A stretch of DNA of 14,819 bases, from assembly GCA_051000345.1 (NCBI GenBank), contig JBPCOJ010000019.1, positions 1 through 14,819 on the forward strand. The letters are read 5' to 3'. The notes under the pieces are model-generated. The model saw only the letters and a program-made list of their open reading frames with translations, did not search any database and was not told the origin of the DNA. The first letter of the stretch is position 1. Each line of letters begins with the position of its first letter. This document shows, in pieces, positions 14,256 through 14,819 of the stretch. Origin of the DNA: JBHENC01 sp051000345 (GTDB lineage Bacteria > Acidobacteriota > Blastocatellia > Pyrinomonadales > Pyrinomonadaceae). The translations under genes and the position numbers were made by a program.

Positions 14256-14528
14256 TTGCCTGAAGTTTCGGGGCGTCATTCCCGTCCAACGCCGGAATGC
14301 GCGATGAAAAGCGGGAGTGTCGGAGCATACGCGATGGGCATTTCTCGCCGGAACATCGCCGGAAACGTTTGCTGGGGACACACGGGGTTTTGGGGAACTT
14401 CTGCGTATCATTGCCCGGACGCAAATGTAACGATTGTGCGGCATTACAATCAGGCGCAACCGGGTAAGGATTTCATCTCCAACAATCTGTACAAGCAAAT
14501 CGCTTCTCTACTGCGTATCAGCAAGTGA
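14256..14528 (+). pseudogene. C-terminal remnant of a serine hydrolase (beta-lactamase/DD-peptidase-like)
   Basis: An open frame (TTG at 14256, 90 codons, TGA at 14526-14528) whose second half, from about 14322, reads AYAMGISRRN, then VCWGHTGFWGTSAYHCP, then a normal-looking C-terminus. This matches the last quarter of class C beta-lactamase-like serine hydrolases, including the HTG triad (14379-14387) that replaces KTG. The SxxK and YxN motifs, which would lie some 200 residues upstream, are absent: the frame has a stop at 14229-14231 and metY regulatory DNA lies just beyond. The first 20 residues do not resemble the family and no ribosome site was seen. I therefore read it as a degraded gene truncated at its 5' end. 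A short expressed peptide is the alternative. Confidence 0.6.
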
Positions 14529-14615
14529 AGAGTGGCGGACGTTGTTCGATCAGAAATCCATTTAATTTTCTTGCTCGTCAACATGCAAAGTCCCGCGTTC
14601 TTTGCTCTCGCACGC

Positions 14616-14819
14616 TCATTGTTTCGCTTCAATCTCGACAACAAGCTGCACTTGCGATTTGACGTTCAAAGAGCCTGCTTCAACCGGAGTCGCATACGAT
14701 CTCTTAGCCACACTCATGCGGCTCATATTTCCGCCTGCGCGGGCATCGGCATAATCAAACGAGTCGGTGGTATTTGTCGTTGTAAGCGGGCGATCCGTCG
14801 TGCCGCCTTCCTGCATTTC
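14616..14819 (-). CDS. SIMPL-domain (DUF541) protein, C-terminal part
   Basis: The minus-strand frame is open to the right edge and stops at 14616-14618, so only about 67 C-terminal residues are visible. The ending ATPVEAGSLNVKSQVQLVVEIE is typical of the SIMPL/DUF541 (BP26/OMP28-like) family, whose members end with a Pro-Ile-x-x-Gly-x-(beta strand) pattern. These are usually exported periplasmic or outer-membrane-associated proteins of unsettled function. The Thr/Asn/Gly-rich stretch before it is less conserved. The internal ATG at 14814-14816 is not the start. It converges with the serine hydrolase remnant; only a weak hairpin was seen in the 87 bases between them. Confidence 0.65.
   Translation of the reverse strand, partial: EMQEGGTTDRPLTTTNTTDSFDYADARAGGNMSRMSVAKRSYATPVEAGSLNVKSQVQLVVEIEAKQ

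Overview
The window looks like a stretch of chromosome from a moderately GC-rich Gram-negative bacterium. The mix fits Acidobacteriota (possibly Blastocatellia): a SAM-II riboswitch on a metY-metX operon, an archaeal-type aspartate-semialdehyde dehydrogenase, a PspA homologue paired with a coiled-coil membrane protein, and a SIMPL-domain protein. This placement is inference from gene content only. No rRNA or tRNA gene was recognised.

Layout. At 1-68 lies the tail of an unidentified gene, closed by a bidirectional terminator. At 171-1861 (minus strand) are a coiled-coil membrane protein and pspA. purD follows at 2060-3373 (minus). The purD/zinc-ribbon divergent region carries a strong promoter and a structured RNA of about 182 nt whose architecture matches 6S RNA. 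A double zinc-ribbon protein (3798-4181) follows and ends in a perfect 17-bp hairpin terminator. At 4398-9137 (plus) sits a compact aspartate-family operon: lysC, an M20 deacylase, a class I aminotransferase and asd. At 9160-10519 (minus) an AT-richer patch holds a membrane-anchored protein of unknown function and a HigBA-type toxin-antitoxin pair whose antitoxin has no DNA-binding domain. At 10585-13947 (minus) runs the methionine operon metY-metX-SDR. Its leader (about 13948-14205) holds a promoter, a SAM-II aptamer and a strong intrinsic terminator. The right end has a C-terminal remnant of a serine hydrolase and the 3' end of a SIMPL-domain gene.

How the parts fit. LysC and Asd make aspartate semialdehyde, the branch point to lysine/diaminopimelate and homoserine. 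The deacylase and aminotransferase between them are the two enzyme types that the acyl-DAP route needs. MetX and MetY convert homoserine to homocysteine by direct sulfhydrylation. Homoserine dehydrogenase is not in the window. The two operons converge on the toxin-antitoxin patch.

The most interesting signals are in non-coding DNA: (1) the SAM-II aptamer followed by a terminator hairpin, in which the conserved aptamer strand GCUAAAG is perfectly complementary to CUUUAGC inside the terminator, giving an explicit transcription-attenuation model; (2) the candidate 6S RNA upstream of the zinc-ribbon gene. No wholly new multi-gene system could be demonstrated.
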